In this document: positions 9,620 through 19,321 of the stretch, piece by piece
How the letters are laid out: the number at the start of each line of letters is the position of its first letter
How positions within the stretch are numbered: the first letter of the stretch is position 1
Source of the DNA: Alphaproteobacteria bacterium MarineAlpha12_Bin1
GTDB lineage: Bacteria; Pseudomonadota; Alphaproteobacteria; UBA6615
Assembly: GCA_002937505.1 (NCBI GenBank)
Contig: PTJY01000004.1
Location: 213,150 to 277,149, forward strand
Reading direction: 5' to 3'
Length of the DNA stretch: 64,000 nt
Notes under the pieces: generated by a model
What the model was told of the DNA's origin: nothing
Databases searched by the model: none
Seen by the model: only the letters and a program-made list of their open reading frames with translations
Made by a program: the position numbers and the translations under genes

Positions 9620-10771
9620 TTAGTTTATAAATCTATCGATACCATAATCCTCTATTTCAGATGGGATGTTCCCTGTTAAAATATATTCACTAATGGTATC
9701 AGCAGTTAGCGGTGCGAGTAAAATTCCGTTTCTGTGATGTCCAGTCGCCAACACAAGTCCTTCAATTTCTGTTGGCCCAAGTATCGGGGCATCATCGCGG
9801 CTGGTGGGTCTAAATCCACACCACGTTTCAACTATTGGAAGTTCTTCAATAGTAGGTAGGGTACGCCAAGCTGATTCTAATAATGAATATAATGCTCCTG
9901 CAGTGATTTCAGAATTAAACCCACGTTCTTCAACAGTTGCTCCAATGATTAGTCTTCCATCATCTCGTGGAACTAAATAAGAGTTTGGAGTCCATATTAC
10001 GTGTTTGGCAAGTGGCCTGTTTATGTCCATTTGTAACGCTAGCATTTGTCCTTTAACGGGTCGAACAGGAGGAATGATGTTACTTGGAAGTCCATCAATA
10101 GTTGACGAATGGGCGCCAGCTGCTAATAACACTATGTCAGCTTCATGAAAGACTGAATCGATTACTATTCCTTTGACCCTGCCTTTTTCAATCTTAATAG
10201 ATTCAACCCTATGTTTTTCATGTATTTTTCCTCCTGAATTCTTAAATGCATCCATTAGAGCCAGCAGTAAAAACCGATTGTCGACCTGGTGGTCATTTTT
10301 ACTGAATACTGCATCGAGTGTTTTCGTATTCAAATGTGGCTCCATGTTTCTTACTTCTTCTTTGTCTAACCATTCTAAGTCTATTCCTAATCCAGATTGA
10401 AATTTGTAATTGAATTTCAGTTTACTTAATTCGTCGTTATTAAATGCTATAACCAATGTACCTTCATCTTTGTAGTGCGGATTTATATCTGTCGATTTTG
10501 CTAAATCTTTTAAAAAGTTGGGCCACATTTTCTGGCTCTTAGTAGTTAATTCAAGTAATTTTTCTTCACCTGGCTCACACTCAACGCCGGCAGCTAACAT
10601 ACCTGCTGCTGCCCATGTAGCGCCTTTGCCAACTTCTTCTGCCTCAAACACGTCAACTTTGTAGCCAAGTTCACTTAGTCTCCAACCTATTCCAAGTCCA
10701 CAAACCCCTGAACCTATTACGGTGACTCTTGGCGAGGATCTGTTGTATATATTTTTAGGTTTTGTTTTCAC
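9620..10771 (-). CDS. thiO: Glycine oxidase ThiO
   Basis: This is a 383-residue FAD-dependent oxidase that makes the iminoglycine (dehydroglycine) needed by ThiG in aerobic thiamine synthesis. The dinucleotide motif VIGSGVCGLGIGWRL starts at residue 18, followed by VFEAEEVGKGATWAAAGML. The C-terminal part has GATVEERGF, WCGFRPTSRDDAPILG and ATGHHRNGILLAPLTAD. The GTG start at 10771 has GGGAG five bases upstream, inside the 3' end of the TPP riboswitch. First gene of thiO-thiS-thiG. Confidence 0.95.
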   Translation of the reverse strand: MKTKPKNIYNRSSPRVTVIGSGVCGLGIGWRLSELGYKVDVFEAEEVGKGATWAAAGMLAAGVECEPGEEKLLELTTKSQKMWPNFLKDLAKSTDINPHYKDEGTLVIAFNNDELSKLKFNYKFQSGLGIDLEWLDKEEVRNMEPHLNTKTLDAVFSKNDHQVDNRFLLLALMDAFKNSGGKIHEKHRVESIKIEKGRVKGIVIDSVFHEADIVLLAAGAHSSTIDGLPSNIIPPVRPVKGQMLALQMDINRPLAKHVIWTPNSYLVPRDDGRLIIGATVEERGFNSEITAGALYSLLESAWRTLPTIEELPIVETWCGFRPTSRDDAPILGPTEIEGLVLATGHHRNGILLAPLTADTISEYILTGNIPSEIEDYGIDRFIN

Positions 10772-10775
10772 TTTG

Positions 10776-10849
10776 CTCCCTACGCTGGCATTAACCAGAT
10801 CAGGTTTGTGGGTTTGCTCTCAGACGCCAGATACTGGCGACACCCCAGC
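10776..10849 (-). promoter_or_regulatory. TPP riboswitch (THI element) upstream of thiO
   Basis: Read on the minus strand, the conserved THI-box blocks occur in order: GGGGTGTCG, then CTGAGAG, then AACCTGATCTGG, TTAATGCCAGCG and TAGGGA. The GGGAG at the 3' end is the only plausible ribosome-binding site for the thiO GTG start five bases further on, so ligand binding should sequester it and shut off translation of thiO-thiS-thiG. The element is seen in sequence. The translational mode is inferred from the overlap. Confidence 0.95.
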
Positions 10850-10919
10850 TGATATGTATAAATTATCGTATACTAATACGTTTGTACGTAATTTATTAGC
10901 CCGAAGCTAGACACAATTA

Positions 10920-11195
10920 TTAACCCTGACCAATTTCATTTTCTGCTAAACGAACAAGGTAATCAAATTTCCTATACTGATAACGTATGTGCCAGAAAGC
11001 CAAAAATAAAGCTACAATTGCTAAAGCTATAATTATTTGTTTATTTTGCGGGTTTTCTAGGACTCCAGAGTCAATAATCAATTTTGTTGCGAAGAATAAG
11101 CAAACTAAATAAGACAGACAGAGTCCAAGCATCCAAAGAAGTAGCCTTTTTCGTAACCTGTTCACAAGTTGCTGTCTATTTTTTTCCATAATCAA
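10920..11195 (-). CDS. Small membrane protein, two helices, unknown function
   Basis: This is a 91-residue protein with a basic N terminus ([17 protein letters not shown]) and two hydrophobic helices (about residues 17-40 and 48-66), ending in a charged tail. No family is recognised. Its ATG overlaps the stop of the glutaryl-CoA dehydrogenase gene by four bases, so it is translationally coupled to that gene. A role tied to that enzyme is not implied by the sequence. Confidence 0.7.
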   Translation of the reverse strand: MIMEKNRQQLVNRLRKRLLLWMLGLCLSYLVCLFFATKLIIDSGVLENPQNKQIIIALAIVALFLAFWHIRYQYRKFDYLVRLAENEIGQG

Positions 11196-12412
11196 TTAAA
11201 AGCTTGGAATCCAGTTTGAGCACGACCGAGAATTAAAGTATGAATATCATAAGTCCCTTCATAGGTGTTTACCGTTTCAAGATTCATAAGATGTCTAATA
11301 ATATGGTATTCGTCTTGTATTCCATTGCCTCCGTGCATGTCTCTTGCTAGGCGTGCAATGTCCAGAGCCTTAGCAGCATTATTACGTTTAAGTAACGAAA
11401 TCATTTCTGGAGTAGCTTTATTTTCATCCATTAATCGCCCAAGACGCAAACATGCATGTAGCCCCAGTGTTATGTCTGTTTGCATGTCTACTAATTTCTT
11501 TTGAACTAATTGATTTGCAGCTAAGGATTTTCCAAATTGTATTCTATCTAGCACATACTGTCTGGTTGAGGACCAACAAAACTCAGCTGCCCCTAAAGCG
11601 CCCCATGAAATCCCATATCTTGCTTTGTTGAGGCAACCAAATGGTCCACTTAGGCCCTTGGCATTTGGGAGTTTATTTTCACTAGGGACGAATACGTCCT
11701 TCATATAAATTTCTCCTGTTGATGACGCTCTCATCGAGAATTTTCCATTTATTTTTGTAGTGGTTAGACCTTTCATTCCTTTTTCAAGTAGAAATCCACA
11801 AATGGTGTCATATTCATTTTTTGCCCAGACAACGAAAATATCAGCAATTGGAGCGTTAGAAATCCACATTTTAGAACCATTCAATACATAGCCACCGTCT
11901 ACACTGGATGCTCTGGTTATCATACTTCCTGGGTCGGAGCCTGCATTAGGTTCGGTTAAGCCAAAAGCCCCGATGTATTCGCCGCTAGCAAGTTTTGGTA
12001 GATAAGTGTCCTTTTGCTTTTGTGAACCGTACTCATTTATAGGCCACATTACCAATGATGATTGAACGGATAAAGCAGATCGATATGCGGAATCAACTCT
12101 CTCTACTTCTCGTGCAATCAGTCCGTAGCAAACATAATTTACCTCAGCACAATTGTATTTAGCTGGAAGGGTAGGGCCAAGCATTCCCAGGGATCCTAAT
12201 TCATTCATTATTTCTCGATCAAATACTTCACCTCTATTGGCTTCAAGGATTCTAGGCATCAACTTTTCTTGGCAGTATGACCTAGCGGAGTCTCTTATGA
12301 TTTTTTCTTCTTCAGATAGAAGATCTTCTAACAAAAGAGGATCCTCCCAGTTAAACTGATTCGAACCAGAAGTTTTAGGGATTTGATCTATAGTGTCTTT
12401 TGCCGTGTCCAT
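11192..12412 (-). CDS. gcdH: Glutaryl-CoA dehydrogenase
   Basis: This is a 406-residue member of the acyl-CoA dehydrogenase family. [13 protein letters not shown], the FAD-binding [14 protein letters not shown] and the C-terminal [18 protein letters not shown] segment (seen here as [14 protein letters not shown], with the catalytic Glu) match the glutaryl-CoA dehydrogenase subfamily. It converts glutaryl-CoA to crotonyl-CoA in lysine and tryptophan catabolism. A small membrane-protein gene overlaps its stop. Confidence 0.93.
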   Translation of the reverse strand: MDTAKDTIDQIPKTSGSNQFNWEDPLLLEDLLSEEEKIIRDSARSYCQEKLMPRILEANRGEVFDREIMNELGSLGMLGPTLPAKYNCAEVNYVCYGLIAREVERVDSAYRSALSVQSSLVMWPINEYGSQKQKDTYLPKLASGEYIGAFGLTEPNAGSDPGSMITRASSVDGGYVLNGSKMWISNAPIADIFVVWAKNEYDTICGFLLEKGMKGLTTTKINGKFSMRASSTGEIYMKDVFVPSENKLPNAKGLSGPFGCLNKARYGISWGALGAAEFCWSSTRQYVLDRIQFGKSLAANQLVQKKLVDMQTDITLGLHACLRLGRLMDENKATPEMISLLKRNNAAKALDIARLARDMHGGNGIQDEYHIIRHLMNLETVNTYEGTYDIHTLILGRAQTGFQAFN

Positions 12413-12461
12413 ATTGGCTCCGCATTAACAGTCTTAAAATAATGTTAAAACTTTATTTCGG

Positions 12462-12860
12462 TTATATTTCTTTGGTTTCAAATTCTGCAGGTGTAGCAAT
12501 TTCTAATATTTCACAGTCTTCGGACATATATAATGCGTCGTGAACTAGGCCATCAGGTTGATAGTAACAGTCACCTTTTGAAACAGAGACCTCGCCTTCT
12601 CCTTCAAAGTAAAATTTAGCATTACCTTCCAGAACATAGAACATTTGAAAATTAGTTATGTGACTATGGTTTCCTGTCGGTTTCTTTAGCTCTACCCCAG
12701 CCATACGAATAACATGTGCAGTGAATTCGTTTTCAGTGGCGTTCTTAATGCCTAGGTCTCTGTATTCAAATTCTTTTCTTAGACCTTTTTCCCATTTGGC
12801 TGAACTTATCCTATTAACATTAAATTTATGTTTTTTGGATTTCATAGTTGGTGTTTCCAT
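12462..12860 (-). CDS. Cupin-domain protein
   Basis: This 132-residue protein is a single small beta-barrel cupin: HSHITNFQMFYVLEGNAKFYF is split over motif 1, and VSKGDCYYQPDGLVHDALY forms motif 2. Metal-ligand candidates (His residues in NHSH and LVHD) are present. An internal ATG at codon 6 is an alternative start. It lies between gcdH and the MucR gene. Function is not recognisable beyond the fold. Confidence 0.75.
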   Translation of the reverse strand: METPTMKSKKHKFNVNRISSAKWEKGLRKEFEYRDLGIKNATENEFTAHVIRMAGVELKKPTGNHSHITNFQMFYVLEGNAKFYFEGEGEVSVSKGDCYYQPDGLVHDALYMSEDCEILEIATPAEFETKEI

Positions 12861-12905
12861 TTATTAATTAGTTTTTACATTATAACAGTATTAAACATTC
12901 ATAGT

Positions 12906-13370
12906 TTAAATAGGTCTTTTCCCAAGACCAATTTTTTTTGCAAAAGCTGACCTCTGCTTTGCGTAATTTGGTGCAACCATAGGGTAATCTGAACTGAGCC
13001 CCCACTTTGTACGATATTCTTCCGGTGTAAGGCCGTATGAAGTCCGCAGATAGCGTTTGAGCATTTTCAATTTTTTTCCATCTTCTAAACAGATTAAATA
13101 GTCTGCTGTTATAGACTTCTTTATAGTAACTGCGGGTTTTTGTCTGACTTTGTTATTAACCTCTACATTGTCTTTTAGCCCAGCTAAGTTAGAGTAGACG
13201 GCCTTTATTAATTCAGAAATTTGAGGTCCACCAACACTATTATTTCCAACATAGGCCGCAACAATTTGCGCTGTCATTTTCAACACATCATCATGAGGTA
13301 GCTCTTCCGTATTCTTGGCATTAACGATTTTCCCATTTCCATAGTATGCTTTAGCACCGGATTGTGACAT
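12906..13370 (-). CDS. MucR/Ros family transcriptional regulator lacking zinc ligands
   Basis: This small DNA-binding regulator is of the type that controls exopolysaccharide, motility and cell-cycle genes in alphaproteobacteria. The N-terminal helical part (LKMTAQIVAAYVGNN) and the C-terminal GLTPEEYRTKWGLSSDYPMVAPNYA are canonical. In the zinc-finger region, Ros has a C-x2-C...H...H arrangement, but here one sees CLEDGKKLKMLKRYLRTSY: only Cys94 remains and both His positions are Tyr/Ser. I chose ATG at 13370, which has AGGA six bases upstream. A GTG at 13412 is less likely. Confidence 0.88.
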   Translation of the reverse strand: MSQSGAKAYYGNGKIVNAKNTEELPHDDVLKMTAQIVAAYVGNNSVGGPQISELIKAVYSNLAGLKDNVEVNNKVRQKPAVTIKKSITADYLICLEDGKKLKMLKRYLRTSYGLTPEEYRTKWGLSSDYPMVAPNYAKQRSAFAKKIGLGKRPI

Positions 13371-13660
13371 GTCTAGTCCTCCACTATCATAATTTAAACC
13401 AGATAAATTCACTTAAATAAACGTTACTGATTTAAGGATAGTCATCAAGAAATTAATAAACATCTCGTTTATTATATAAAAAAATTTTTATTTTTGAAAT
13501 TAAAGTGCCATTTATATATTTAAAATAAAACAAGATTATTTTATAACAAAGTAATTCTGGTTAGTGTACGACAATTTGTGCTATGGTGGAGTTATATTAC
13601 AAGATATGGTAACACCTTATTAATTTAATTCTTTTTGTGGCACCGTTACGGATTTAAAAT

Positions 13661-14098
13661 ATGAATAACATAACCGTTGCGATAGCTGCTGATCACGCAG
13701 GATATGGATTAAAGGAAGAGCTTAAGAAGTATGTAAGTGATCTTGGTTATGACATATTAGACTGTGGGACAAATAGTCAAGAGTCTGTTGATTACCCTGA
13801 TTTTGGCAAAGCTGTTGCGGATTCCATAATAGGCGGACGAGCAGAACGCGGGGTTCTTGTTTGCGGAACTGGCATAGGTATATCTATATCCGCTAACCGG
13901 TACCAAGGTATTAGGGCAGCTGTTTGCCATGATGTTACAACTGCTCGGTATGCTAGAGAACATAATGACGCTAATGTAATAGCTCTCGGGGCTAGAATCA
14001 TTGGAACTTCTGTTGCTAAAGACTGTTTAAATGTTTTTTTATCGACCCCATTTGAAAATAATGAGCGTCATTTGAAACGTATAATGAAATTAGATTAA
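13661..14098 (+). CDS. rpiB: Ribose 5-phosphate isomerase B
   Basis: This is a 145-residue RpiB/LacAB-type sugar isomerase. It has [14 protein letters not shown] at the start, [16 protein letters not shown], the [17 protein letters not shown] loop with the active-site Cys, and [18 protein letters not shown]. It interconverts ribose 5-phosphate and ribulose 5-phosphate, supplying ribulose 5-phosphate to the riboflavin genes further down the same strand. The neighbour glyA starts about 30 bases later, the usual alphaproteobacterial arrangement. Confidence 0.96.
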   Translation: MNNITVAIAADHAGYGLKEELKKYVSDLGYDILDCGTNSQESVDYPDFGKAVADSIIGGRAERGVLVCGTGIGISISANRYQGIRAAVCHDVTTARYAREHNDANVIALGARIIGTSVAKDCLNVFLSTPFENNERHLKRIMKLD

Positions 14099-14130
14099 TA
14101 ACTTCATCTTATTTGCCTAGGGGATTATGT

Positions 14131-15432
14131 ATGACTAGTGAGGCCGTTCTAGAAAATGATTCACAAATCGACCATTTTGATCAACAGCTAGATCGTGTTG
14201 ATCCAGACATATCGACTGCTATTAGGAATGAGAAGAGAAGACAACAGGACCAAGTTGAATTAATAGCGTCTGAAAATATTGTTTCTCAAGCGGTATTAGA
14301 GGTGGCTGGGTCAGTGTTAACTAACAAATATGCAGAAGGTTATCCTGGCAGAAGGTACTATGGTGGTTGTGAGTTCGTTGATGAAGCAGAACTTTTATGT
14401 ATCTCACGGGCGAAAGAACTCTTTAATTGCGAATTTGCCAACGTACAACCTCATTCTGGTTCTCAAGCAAATCAGGCTGTCATGCTGGCTCTTTGTGAGC
14501 CTGGTGACACAATATTAGGGATGTCATTAGCCGCTGGTGGGCATTTAACTCATGGCGCTCCTCCTAACATGTCGGGAAAATGGTTTAACTCTATTCAATA
14601 TGGTGTTAATCGAGACGATGATTTGATTGACTATGACGAGGTTGAGGAGCTTTCTCTTCAGCATAAACCTAAGTTAATCATTGCTGGTGGCTCAGCCTAT
14701 CCTAGAATTATCAATTTTGAGCGTTTTAAAATGATTGCCCAAAAATCTGGTTCGTTACTCTTGGTAGATATGGCACATTTTTCTGGATTGGTTGCTGGTG
14801 GGGTCCATCCTAGCCCTTTGCCTTTTGCTGATGTTGTTACAACTACAACTCACAAAACTCTTCGAGGTCCAAGGGGCGGAATGGTGCTTACAAATGATTT
14901 AGATATAGGGAAAAAAATTAATTCAGCTTTATTCCCAGGTTTACAGGGCGGACCGTTAATGCACATTATCGCGGCAAAAGCTGTGGCATTTGGTGAAGCC
15001 TTACGGCCGGAATTTAAGGATTATTCTCAGAAAGTAGTTGATAATGCAAGAATTCTTGCCAATACGTTATCAAGCTCTGGGTTTGATATAGTTTCTGGAG
15101 GTACTGACACACATGTATTATTGGTTGATCTACGACCAAAGGGATTGACGGGAGACATAGCTGAAGACGCGTTGGAAAGAGCTGGATTGACCTGTAATAA
15201 GAATGGCATTCCATTTGATCCCGAAAAGCCAACGGTAACTTCGGGTATAAGACTGGGCACTCCAGCGGCTACAACGAGAGGATTTGGAGAAAAAGAATTT
15301 ATTTTGGTTGGAACATTAATTAGCGAAGTTCTTGATGCTCTTGTTGGGAACCCTCAAGGAAACAACGATGTTGAAAATGATGTTCGTCGACGCGTTTCCG
15401 AATTGTGTGCCCAATTTCCGATTTATGATTAG
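14131..15432 (+). CDS. glyA: Serine hydroxymethyltransferase
   Basis: This PLP enzyme interconverts serine and glycine with tetrahydrofolate, feeding one-carbon metabolism. It is 433 residues from the ATG at 14131, which has AGGGG seven bases upstream. The TTG at 14113 is unlikely. Visible signatures are [41 protein letters not shown] and the PLP-lysine region [16 protein letters not shown]. It lies between rpiB and nrdR. Confidence 0.97.
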   Translation: MTSEAVLENDSQIDHFDQQLDRVDPDISTAIRNEKRRQQDQVELIASENIVSQAVLEVAGSVLTNKYAEGYPGRRYYGGCEFVDEAELLCISRAKELFNCEFANVQPHSGSQANQAVMLALCEPGDTILGMSLAAGGHLTHGAPPNMSGKWFNSIQYGVNRDDDLIDYDEVEELSLQHKPKLIIAGGSAYPRIINFERFKMIAQKSGSLLLVDMAHFSGLVAGGVHPSPLPFADVVTTTTHKTLRGPRGGMVLTNDLDIGKKINSALFPGLQGGPLMHIIAAKAVAFGEALRPEFKDYSQKVVDNARILANTLSSSGFDIVSGGTDTHVLLVDLRPKGLTGDIAEDALERAGLTCNKNGIPFDPEKPTVTSGIRLGTPAATTRGFGEKEFILVGTLISEVLDALVGNPQGNNDVENDVRRRVSELCAQFPIYD

Positions 15433-15468
15433 ACTAAAAATATTATGTTTCTAATTGAGGATTAAATT

Positions 15469-15936
15469 ATGCGATGCCCCTTTTGCGGCCATTCAGACAC
15501 ACACGTTAAGGATTCACGTCCAACAGAAGATAACTCTGCTATACGTCGACGTAGAGCTTGTCCTGATTGTGGCGCCAGATGGACAACTTTTGAACGCGTC
15601 CAGCTTCGTGATCTTATTGTTGTTAAAAAAAATGGACAACGTACCAACTTTGATCGCGATAAACTTGAAAGATCTATGAGAATTGCTCTACGTAAACGGC
15701 CAGTTGATTCTGACAGGACTGATCGTGTTATTAGTGGCATAGTTCGCAGATTGGAATCTTCAGGTGAATCTGAAATATCCAGTGACGCTATAGGTGAAGC
15801 TGTAATGGACGCGCTCGCGAGTCTTGATTCAGTTGCTTACGTTAGATTTGCTTCTGTATATAAAAATTTCAGAGAAGCAAAGGATTTTGAAGATTTCATT
15901 GGTCTGGAGCAACTCGCGACCGATACTACCAAATGA
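15469..15936 (+). CDS. nrdR: Transcriptional repressor NrdR
   Basis: This 155-residue repressor of ribonucleotide reductase genes carries a zinc ribbon at the N terminus ([13 protein letters not shown] and [12 protein letters not shown] give four Cys ligands) followed by an ATP-cone domain (from about [16 protein letters not shown] to [14 protein letters not shown]) that senses dATP/ATP. A GAGGA ribosome site precedes the ATG. It is the usual neighbour of glyA and ribD in alphaproteobacteria. Confidence 0.97.
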   Translation: MRCPFCGHSDTHVKDSRPTEDNSAIRRRRACPDCGARWTTFERVQLRDLIVVKKNGQRTNFDRDKLERSMRIALRKRPVDSDRTDRVISGIVRRLESSGESEISSDAIGEAVMDALASLDSVAYVRFASVYKNFREAKDFEDFIGLEQLATDTTK

Positions 15937-15952
15937 AGTCATAATATATTCT

Positions 15953-17089
15953 ATGTTAGACATCCAAAGTCATAATAGATTTATGCAAACAGCACTTCGA
16001 CTTGCCCGAAGAGGTTTTGGTAAGACTTGGCCTAACCCGACTGTTGGTTGTGTAATTGTCGATACTTCAGAAATGCATAATAAAGTAATAGGGCTAGGCT
16101 TTACTCAGCCCTCTGGCTCAGATCACGCTGAATGTGTTGCTATCAAACAGGCATTAAATCGATATGGTAAAGATAGATTGCGCGGTAGCACTTTGTATTC
16201 GTCGCTTGAGCCCTGTTGTCATCAGGGAAAAACCCCTCCTTGTACCGAATTAATAATCAAGAATGGAATATCTACGGTAGTTATTGGTTGTAAAGATCCT
16301 GATAGCAGGGTTTCTGGTCGAGGAATAAACGAACTAAGAGAGTCTGGGATCAATGTAATAGAAAACGTTCTAAGAGAGGAGTCCGAAGATCTTAATGCTG
16401 GCTTTATTTCCCGTGTAAAACTTGGAAGACCGTCGGTTACTATGAAGGTGGCCACATCTGCTGATGGCAAAATAGCCACGTATATGGACAAATCTAAATG
16501 GATAACCTCTGAATTGGCAAGAAAGCGAGCTCATTTGATGAGGTCACAACACGATGCGTTGCTTGTAGGAATAGGGACAGTATTAAAAGATGATCCATTG
16601 TTAACTTGTCGTTTGAATGGGTTGGAGAACAGTTCTCCTATAAGAGTCGTTATTGATACTAATCTAAGAATTAATCACTCATGTAATCTTATGCGCACAT
16701 CTGGTGATGTACCTACTTGGATATTTACCGTTGGTAATAAGAATGATAAACCGATAGCCCAGTTACAACAAAATGGAGCTGATGTTATATCAGTATCTGC
16801 TGATGAGCGGGGTCTAGTTGATTTAAACGAAGTCTTGTCAATCCTAGGTAACAGAGGCATCTCAAGAGTATTATCAGAAGGTGGCGCTTCACTTAATAGT
16901 TCGCTTATAAAGTCTAACTTAGTTGATAAGATAGCTTGGTTTCGATCAAATAAGCTTATTGGTAGTGACGGAAAATCAGTTTTTGAATCAATAGGTGTAA
17001 AAGATATTGATGATATGATTGATTTCAAACTAACTAAAAGAGAAAGTGTTGGTAATGAGACGCTCGATCGATATAGACGAATGGATTAA
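15953..17089 (+). CDS. ribD: Bifunctional riboflavin biosynthesis deaminase/reductase RibD
   Basis: The N-terminal deaminase domain has zinc ligands in DHAEC (His58, Glu60) and PCCHQGKTPPC (Cys88, Cys97). The C-terminal reductase domain starts near residue 155 (RPSVTMKVATSADGKIA) and includes ITSELARKRAH and VLSEGGASLNSSL. It catalyses deamination and then side-chain reduction of the pyrimidine intermediate in riboflavin synthesis. ATG at 15953 gives 378 residues, the family's usual size. The frame extends further upstream but overlaps nrdR. ATG at 15983 is an alternative. Confidence 0.95.
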   Translation: MLDIQSHNRFMQTALRLARRGFGKTWPNPTVGCVIVDTSEMHNKVIGLGFTQPSGSDHAECVAIKQALNRYGKDRLRGSTLYSSLEPCCHQGKTPPCTELIIKNGISTVVIGCKDPDSRVSGRGINELRESGINVIENVLREESEDLNAGFISRVKLGRPSVTMKVATSADGKIATYMDKSKWITSELARKRAHLMRSQHDALLVGIGTVLKDDPLLTCRLNGLENSSPIRVVIDTNLRINHSCNLMRTSGDVPTWIFTVGNKNDKPIAQLQQNGADVISVSADERGLVDLNEVLSILGNRGISRVLSEGGASLNSSLIKSNLVDKIAWFRSNKLIGSDGKSVFESIGVKDIDDMIDFKLTKRESVGNETLDRYRRMD

Positions 17090-17097
17090 CTAAACCC

Positions 17098-17688
17098 ATG
17101 TTTACAGGTATTATTATAGACGTAGGTTCAGTGAAGAAGATTGTTCGTCATGGGGTGGGATGTTCTTTAAAGATTGAAACTACTTTTGATACAGAAGACG
17201 TTTTGATAGGGTCCTCTATAGCATGTAATGGAGCGTGCTTAACAGTCGTAGATAAAGGAAATCATTGGTTCTCTGCAGATGTATCTGGCGAAACACTGAA
17301 TTGTACCTCTCTCGGGGATTGGGTAGTGAATACTCGTGTTAATATAGAAACTGCCCTAAAAGCTGGTGATGAATTTGGCGGGCATTTAGTTCAAGGTCAT
17401 GTAGATGGAATAGGTTCACTGGTGGATTGCGTTACTGAAGGAAGTAATCATCGAATAACAATTGAGTCTGAGGCTAAAATAATAGAGTTTATTGCCCCAA
17501 AGGGGTCGATTACGGTTGATGGGGTTTCGCTAACAGTAAACGAACTTAATTATAACAGATTTGGAGTTAACATAATTCCTCATACTTGGGATAACACAAA
17601 TTTCTCTCATCTTAAGATAAAAGATAAAGTAAATATAGAAATTGATATTGTTGCTCGTTACGTGGCGAGACTTATGGAACGGAGTTGA
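17098..17688 (+). CDS. ribE: Riboflavin synthase alpha chain
   Basis: This enzyme dismutates two 6,7-dimethyl-8-ribityllumazine molecules to riboflavin. It is 196 residues with two homologous lumazine-binding domains: MFTGIIIDVGSV with ACNGACLTV in the first, and GGHLVQGHVDGIG with SITVDGVSLTVNEL in the second. It lies eight bases after ribD and overlaps the ribosome site of the ribBA gene. Confidence 0.96.
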   Translation: MFTGIIIDVGSVKKIVRHGVGCSLKIETTFDTEDVLIGSSIACNGACLTVVDKGNHWFSADVSGETLNCTSLGDWVVNTRVNIETALKAGDEFGGHLVQGHVDGIGSLVDCVTEGSNHRITIESEAKIIEFIAPKGSITVDGVSLTVNELNYNRFGVNIIPHTWDNTNFSHLKIKDKVNIEIDIVARYVARLMERS

Positions 17689-17691
17689 TAG

Positions 17692-18837
17692 TTGGCACAT
17701 AATAGTCAAACGGTAAGATCATCTGAAGATATGAGTATCCTATCTCCGATTGAAGACATCATCGACGATGCTAGAAACGGTAGAATGTTTATTCTAATTG
17801 ATGATGAGGGTCGAGAAAATGAAGGTGATTTAGTTATACCTGCTCAGATGGCAACTCCTGATGCCGTCAATTTTATGGCAACTTTTGGTAGGGGGCTGAT
17901 ATGTCTAGCTTTAACTCGTGAGCGGGTGAACAAACTGGAGCTTCCGCTATTGCCTCAATCACGTAGAGGGGGACTGGAAACTGCATTTACTGTATCAATT
18001 GAAGCGAAAGAAGGAGTGACGACAGGAATATCCGCTCCTGACAGAGCGAGAACCATAAGCGTTGCAATTGACCCACGTTCAACGCCTGATGAGATAGTGA
18101 CACCAGGTCATGTTTTTCCTCTGGCAGCTAGAGATGGAGGGGTCCTAGTCAGAGCTGGGCATACAGAAGCAGGTGTGGATTTATCTCGATTAGCTGGGCT
18201 TAATCCATCTGCTGTGATTTGTGAGATTATGAATGAAGATGGCACTATGGCACGTCTTCCAGAACTTGTTAAATTTGCTCAATTTCACGGCCTTAAAATC
18301 GGTGCTATTGCCGATCTTATAGCTTATCGAAGACGTAATGATAGGATAGTTGAGAGACTACTTGAGCATGATTTTAACTCAAAATTTGGAGGTACCTATA
18401 AGTATTACGTCTATTTTAATAAAGTTGAATATGCAGAACATATTGCTTTAGTTAAGGGAAAAATTTCACCTTCCACACCTGTTTTAGTTCGTATGCACTC
18501 ATTTAGTCTCGGAAGTGATGCGCTAGGTAGTGTTGATGCAAAAGACGCAGGCGTTTTACAGAAATCTATGGAAATGATTGGTGAAGAAGGTAATGGTATT
18601 ATTGTTGTGATAAGGGATACTGGTCCTACAGATCCAAGTGATCGTTTGAAACAACTCTGGAGCGCCCCGACAAAACCTGTAAATGAACTTCGAGATTATG
18701 GTGTTGGAGCACAAATATTGGTGGATTTAGGGGTAAGAGATATAATTCTTTTATCTAACTCAGAAAGATCGATTGTGGGTTTAGAAGGCTTTGGTCTTAA
18801 AGTAGTAGAAACCCGTCCCGTTTCAACTAGCCTTTAG
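17692..18837 (+). CDS. ribBA: RibBA-type protein: DHBP synthase with degenerate GTP cyclohydrolase II domain
   Basis: The N-terminal half is an intact 3,4-dihydroxy-2-butanone 4-phosphate synthase: DDEGRENEGDLVIPA, EGVTTGISAPDRARTI and GHTEAGVDLSRLAGL are all present. The C-terminal half has the GTP cyclohydrolase II fold but not its active site. Where RibA has the three zinc cysteines in SECLTGD...RCDCG, this protein reads HSFSLGSDALGSVDAKDAG, and the HRQEGRNIG motif is lost. It is thus of the RibBX type known in alphaproteobacteria. The start is TTG at 17692 with GGAG seven bases upstream. An ATG at 17731 is an alternative. Confidence 0.93.
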   Translation: MAHNSQTVRSSEDMSILSPIEDIIDDARNGRMFILIDDEGRENEGDLVIPAQMATPDAVNFMATFGRGLICLALTRERVNKLELPLLPQSRRGGLETAFTVSIEAKEGVTTGISAPDRARTISVAIDPRSTPDEIVTPGHVFPLAARDGGVLVRAGHTEAGVDLSRLAGLNPSAVICEIMNEDGTMARLPELVKFAQFHGLKIGAIADLIAYRRRNDRIVERLLEHDFNSKFGGTYKYYVYFNKVEYAEHIALVKGKISPSTPVLVRMHSFSLGSDALGSVDAKDAGVLQKSMEMIGEEGNGIIVVIRDTGPTDPSDRLKQLWSAPTKPVNELRDYGVGAQILVDLGVRDIILLSNSERSIVGLEGFGLKVVETRPVSTSL

Positions 18838-18853
18838 TAAGTGAGTTGATCTT

Positions 18854-19321
18854 ATGATTCAAAAAAAATGCAATGTTTTGATTGTTGCTGCTACTTTTTA
18901 TAAAAGTATTATCGACGAATTAATCAAAGGTGCCGGTCAGGTGTTAAATGACTCTGACGTTTCATTCAATTTAATTGAGGTTCCTGGAGCGTTTGAATTA
19001 CCAGCTGTTGTTTCAATGGCTTTAGCAGTAGAAAAAAGTGAAAATAAAAAGATATATGACGGTTACATAACTCTTGGCTGTGTTATCAGAGGTGAAACAA
19101 CTCATTACGATTACGTCTGCGGTGAAACGGCAAGGGCACTGCAAGAGCTGTCCACTAAACACCAGCTTGCTTTAGGTTTTGGCTTATTAACAGTTGAGAA
19201 CGTGGACCAAGCCAAAGAAAGAGCTTTTGTTGATAGAAAAAACAAGGGTGGTGAGGCAGCTGAAGCGTGTATAAAAATGATACAAGTAAGGAACGATTTA
19301 GGTGTTCAATCAAGTGACTGA
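18854..19321 (+). CDS. ribH: 6,7-dimethyl-8-ribityllumazine synthase
   Basis: This enzyme condenses the RibB product with the ribityl-diaminouracil made via RibD to give the lumazine precursor. It is 155 residues with IVAATFYKSIIDELIKGA, EVPGAFELPAVVSMA, GCVIRGETTHYDYVCGE and GFGLLTVENVDQAKERA, the last carrying the usual turn near the active site. Its 3' end overlaps the start of nusB, indicating coupled translation. Confidence 0.97.
   Translation: MIQKKCNVLIVAATFYKSIIDELIKGAGQVLNDSDVSFNLIEVPGAFELPAVVSMALAVEKSENKKIYDGYITLGCVIRGETTHYDYVCGETARALQELSTKHQLALGFGLLTVENVDQAKERAFVDRKNKGGEAAEACIKMIQVRNDLGVQSSD

Noticed and set aside
10722..10910. Plus-strand 62-residue reading frame across the TPP riboswitch
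   Set aside because: It covers the conserved riboswitch blocks and the thiO start on the opposite strand and has no protein-like features. It is a shadow.
15824..15952. N-terminal extension of ribD overlapping nrdR
   Set aside because: The extra residues lie within nrdR in another frame. The homologous N terminus begins with or after the ATG at 15953.
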